Below, piece by piece: positions 21,168-22,604 of a stretch of DNA of 22,604 nucleotides. Within the stretch, counting starts at the first letter, position 1, and every line of letters starts with the position of its first letter. The notes under the pieces are model-generated. The model saw only the letters and a list, made by a program, of their open reading frames with translations, searched no databases and was not told the DNA's origin. The stretch covers positions 1-22,604 of the forward strand of contig JBKPGF010000082.1 of NCBI GenBank assembly GCA_046729255.1, in the 5' to 3' direction. Position numbers and translations under genes: made by a program. This DNA is from PALSA-612 sp046729255 (GTDB lineage Bacteria > Actinomycetota > Thermoleophilia > Gaiellales > Gaiellaceae).

Positions 21168-22435
21168 GCCTGACGCGTCGAGAGTTCCTCGGCGTGGCCG
21201 CGGCTGTGCCCTTCACGCTCCGAGCGAAGCGGAAGCAAGTGGTCGTCGTCGGCGCCGGGCTCGCCGGGCTCGTCTGCGCCCGGCGCCTCGAGCAACTCGG
21301 CTTCCGCGTCACGGTGCTGGAGGCTCGAGACCGCGTCGGCGGCCGCGTGCTGACGTTCCGCGAGCTCGAGGGAGGGCGGCTAGCGGAGGCCGGCGCCGAG
21401 TTCGTCGCCGTTCACCACGGACAGACGTTGGGCCTGCTTCGGCGGCTCGGTATCGGGTTCGCGTTTGCCGATCGGTTCACTCCGGACGTGTACCGGCGCG
21501 GCCGACGCCACTCGTTCAAACGCTTCCTCACCGACGAAACAGGCGCAGACATCGGTCGCTTCCGCCTCCGCGTCACGAGGCTGCATCCCTCCCCGGCGCT
21601 CGACAGGCGCTCTGCTGCCTGGCTGATGCGCGAACTGGGCCTCTCCGACCGCGCCCGATTTCTCCTCGGTCACGAGCTTCGCGAGACATACGGGGTCGAG
21701 CCCGAGTACCTGTCACTGCTGTTCCTCGTCCAGCAGTCCCGCGTCATCCGCGACGCCAACACGGTCTTCCGCATTCGTGGCGGGGCCGACCGGCTGCCGC
21801 TCGCGCTCTCGCGCGGGGTCGACGTGCAACTGGAGGAGCCGGCATCGCACGTCGAACGGACGTCGAGCGGCGTGAGCGTGGACGGGATCGACGCGGACTT
21901 TTGCGTAGTCACCGTTCCCGTCCCCGTCCTCGCGTCAATGGAGTTCGAGCCCGCTCCCTCGCCAACGCTCGAGGCCGCGGTCGAGGAGCTGGCCTACGGA
22001 CACGGCGTGAAGTCGGCGCTCGAGTACAAGCGAATCCCCACGCGCGGAGTCGTCGCCGATCTCACCTTCCAGACCGCCTGGGACGTGAGGCGGCGGTTGG
22101 TCACCGCCTACACGACGGGCCGGAACGGCCTTCTGCTCGGCTCGATCAGCCGCCGCACGCGTCCACTGCTCATCGCGGACGAGCTCGACGAGATCTATCC
22201 GGGGTCGCGGGCGGATTTCGAGCGAGGCGAGACCGTCTCGTGGCACACGGACGGCTGGAGCCAGGGTTCGGCCGTCGCGTACGCGCCAGGTCAGGTCAAT
22301 CGCTTCCAGGACGCGATACGCCGCCCGCTCGGCCGCGTGCACTTCGCGGGCGAGCACACCGACGCGTTCGCCGGGACGATGGAAGGCGCGATTCGCGCGG
22401 GGCGCAGGGTTGCGGAAGCCATCGCGCGGGGATAA
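21164..22435 (+). CDS. Flavin-containing amine oxidase with Tat-like N-terminus
   Basis: 423 residues from TTG 21164, overlapping the aceB stop as TTGA. N-terminus LTRREFLGVAAAVPFTL resembles a twin-arginine signal (RR at 5-6), but the hydrophobic part is short and no A-x-A cleavage site is evident, so export is uncertain. FAD-binding Rossmann motif VVVVGAGLAGLVCARRLEQLG (begins at 26) with VLEARDRVGGR (51-61), and the C-terminal FAD motif VHFAGEHTDAFAGTMEGAIR define the monoamine oxidase/phytoene desaturase superfamily. The middle (about 100-330) is substrate-specific and gives no clear hint; the amine or other substrate is unknown. Probably co-transcribed with malate synthase; the metabolic link is not obvious. 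Confidence 0.87.
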   Translation: MSLTRREFLGVAAAVPFTLRAKRKQVVVVGAGLAGLVCARRLEQLGFRVTVLEARDRVGGRVLTFRELEGGRLAEAGAEFVAVHHGQTLGLLRRLGIGFAFADRFTPDVYRRGRRHSFKRFLTDETGADIGRFRLRVTRLHPSPALDRRSAAWLMRELGLSDRARFLLGHELRETYGVEPEYLSLLFLVQQSRVIRDANTVFRIRGGADRLPLALSRGVDVQLEEPASHVERTSSGVSVDGIDADFCVVTVPVPVLASMEFEPAPSPTLEAAVEELAYGHGVKSALEYKRIPTRGVVADLTFQTAWDVRRRLVTAYTTGRNGLLLGSISRRTRPLLIADELDEIYPGSRADFERGETVSWHTDGWSQGSAVAYAPGQVNRFQDAIRRPLGRVHFAGEHTDAFAGTMEGAIRAGRRVAEAIARG

Positions 22436-22442
22436 TCGGCGC

Positions 22443-22604
22443 GTGGACACGTATCTCACCATCGCGAGCAAGCGCGACCGGAACGCGCACGACGTCGATC
22501 CACGACCGATCCCGGACGATGTCGTCGAGCGCATCCTCGACGCTGGCCGGCTGTCGGGCAGCGCGTCGAACAAGCAGCCGTGGCGGTTTCTCATCGTCGA
22601 CGAC
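22443..22604 (+). CDS. Nitroreductase-family protein, 5' part only
   Basis: 54 codons from GTG 22443 to the window edge. DPRPIPDDVVERILDAGRLSGSASNKQPWRFLIVDD is the N-terminal FMN/dimer-interface pattern of the nitroreductase superfamily: a P-I/V-P-x-x-V-hydrophobic helix, then the S/N-x-Q-PW-x-F motif. The family reduces nitro groups, quinones or flavins with NAD(P)H; a specific function cannot be assigned from this much. It starts 7 bp after the amine oxidase stop and probably shares its operon. The ASKRDRNAHDV segment holds the position where many relatives bind the FMN phosphate (RRS/RRF), here replaced by RDRN. Confidence 0.75.
   Translation, partial: MDTYLTIASKRDRNAHDVDPRPIPDDVVERILDAGRLSGSASNKQPWRFLIVDD

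Overview
The window is high-GC bacterial DNA with dense, tightly packed genes, frequent GTG and TTG starts, and many stop/start overlaps. Gene content (a Nudix-type NAD regulator beside nadBCA, twin-arginine and cupredoxin secreted proteins, hydrolase-cyclase and cyclase-ATPase fusions, ECF sigma and HYR fragments) suggests an actinobacterium, possibly of the Thermoleophilia/Gaiellales type. That placement is inference from gene style, not from a marker gene.

Layout. 1-352 holds no convincing gene. 353-3506 (minus) is the de novo NAD operon nadB-nadC-nadA, with overlapping junctions. Facing it at 3539-4231 (plus) is an NrtR-type regulator whose Nudix box has lost its catalytic residues. The short gap between them carries a 23-bp palindrome that sits between the -35 and -10 of a plausible nadB promoter, plus a perfect 13-bp inverted repeat whose arms cover GTG codons of both genes. 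nadB itself contains a REP-like palindrome read through in frame. Next on the plus strand are a secreted cupredoxin (4267) and a secreted M28 metallopeptidase (4662), converging on a minus-strand pair: a two-domain class II aldolase-like protein (5483-6583) and a four-helix CopD-like membrane protein (6588-7046).

7066-11188 (plus) encodes a CapA-like exported protein, an 830-residue class III cyclase/STAND ATPase/TPR signalling protein and a small lipoprotein. 11199-14869 (minus) is a NitT/TauT-type ABC importer: two different permeases, an ATPase and a substrate-binding protein. Between ATPase and binding protein lies a decayed chimera: the N-terminus of a frameshifted ECF sigma factor joined to an HYR-domain fragment. 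14927-16237 (plus) is an alpha/beta-hydrolase fused to a class III cyclase; the hydrolase has lost its catalytic Ser and His.

16221-19598 (minus) is glcD-glcE-glcF (glycolate oxidase), divergent from malate synthase (19611-21167) with only 12 bp between start codons. Together they convert glycolate to glyoxylate and then, with acetyl-CoA, to malate. GlcE is about 100 residues short and lacks the usual FAD pyrophosphate loop. A Tat-type flavin amine oxidase overlaps the malate synthase stop, and the window ends inside a nitroreductase-family gene.

No tRNA, rRNA, CRISPR array, intact transposase or convincing intrinsic terminator was seen. The best leads are the nad control region, the palindrome inside nadB, the sigma/HYR chimera, the catalytically degenerate hydrolase-cyclase and the reduced GlcE.
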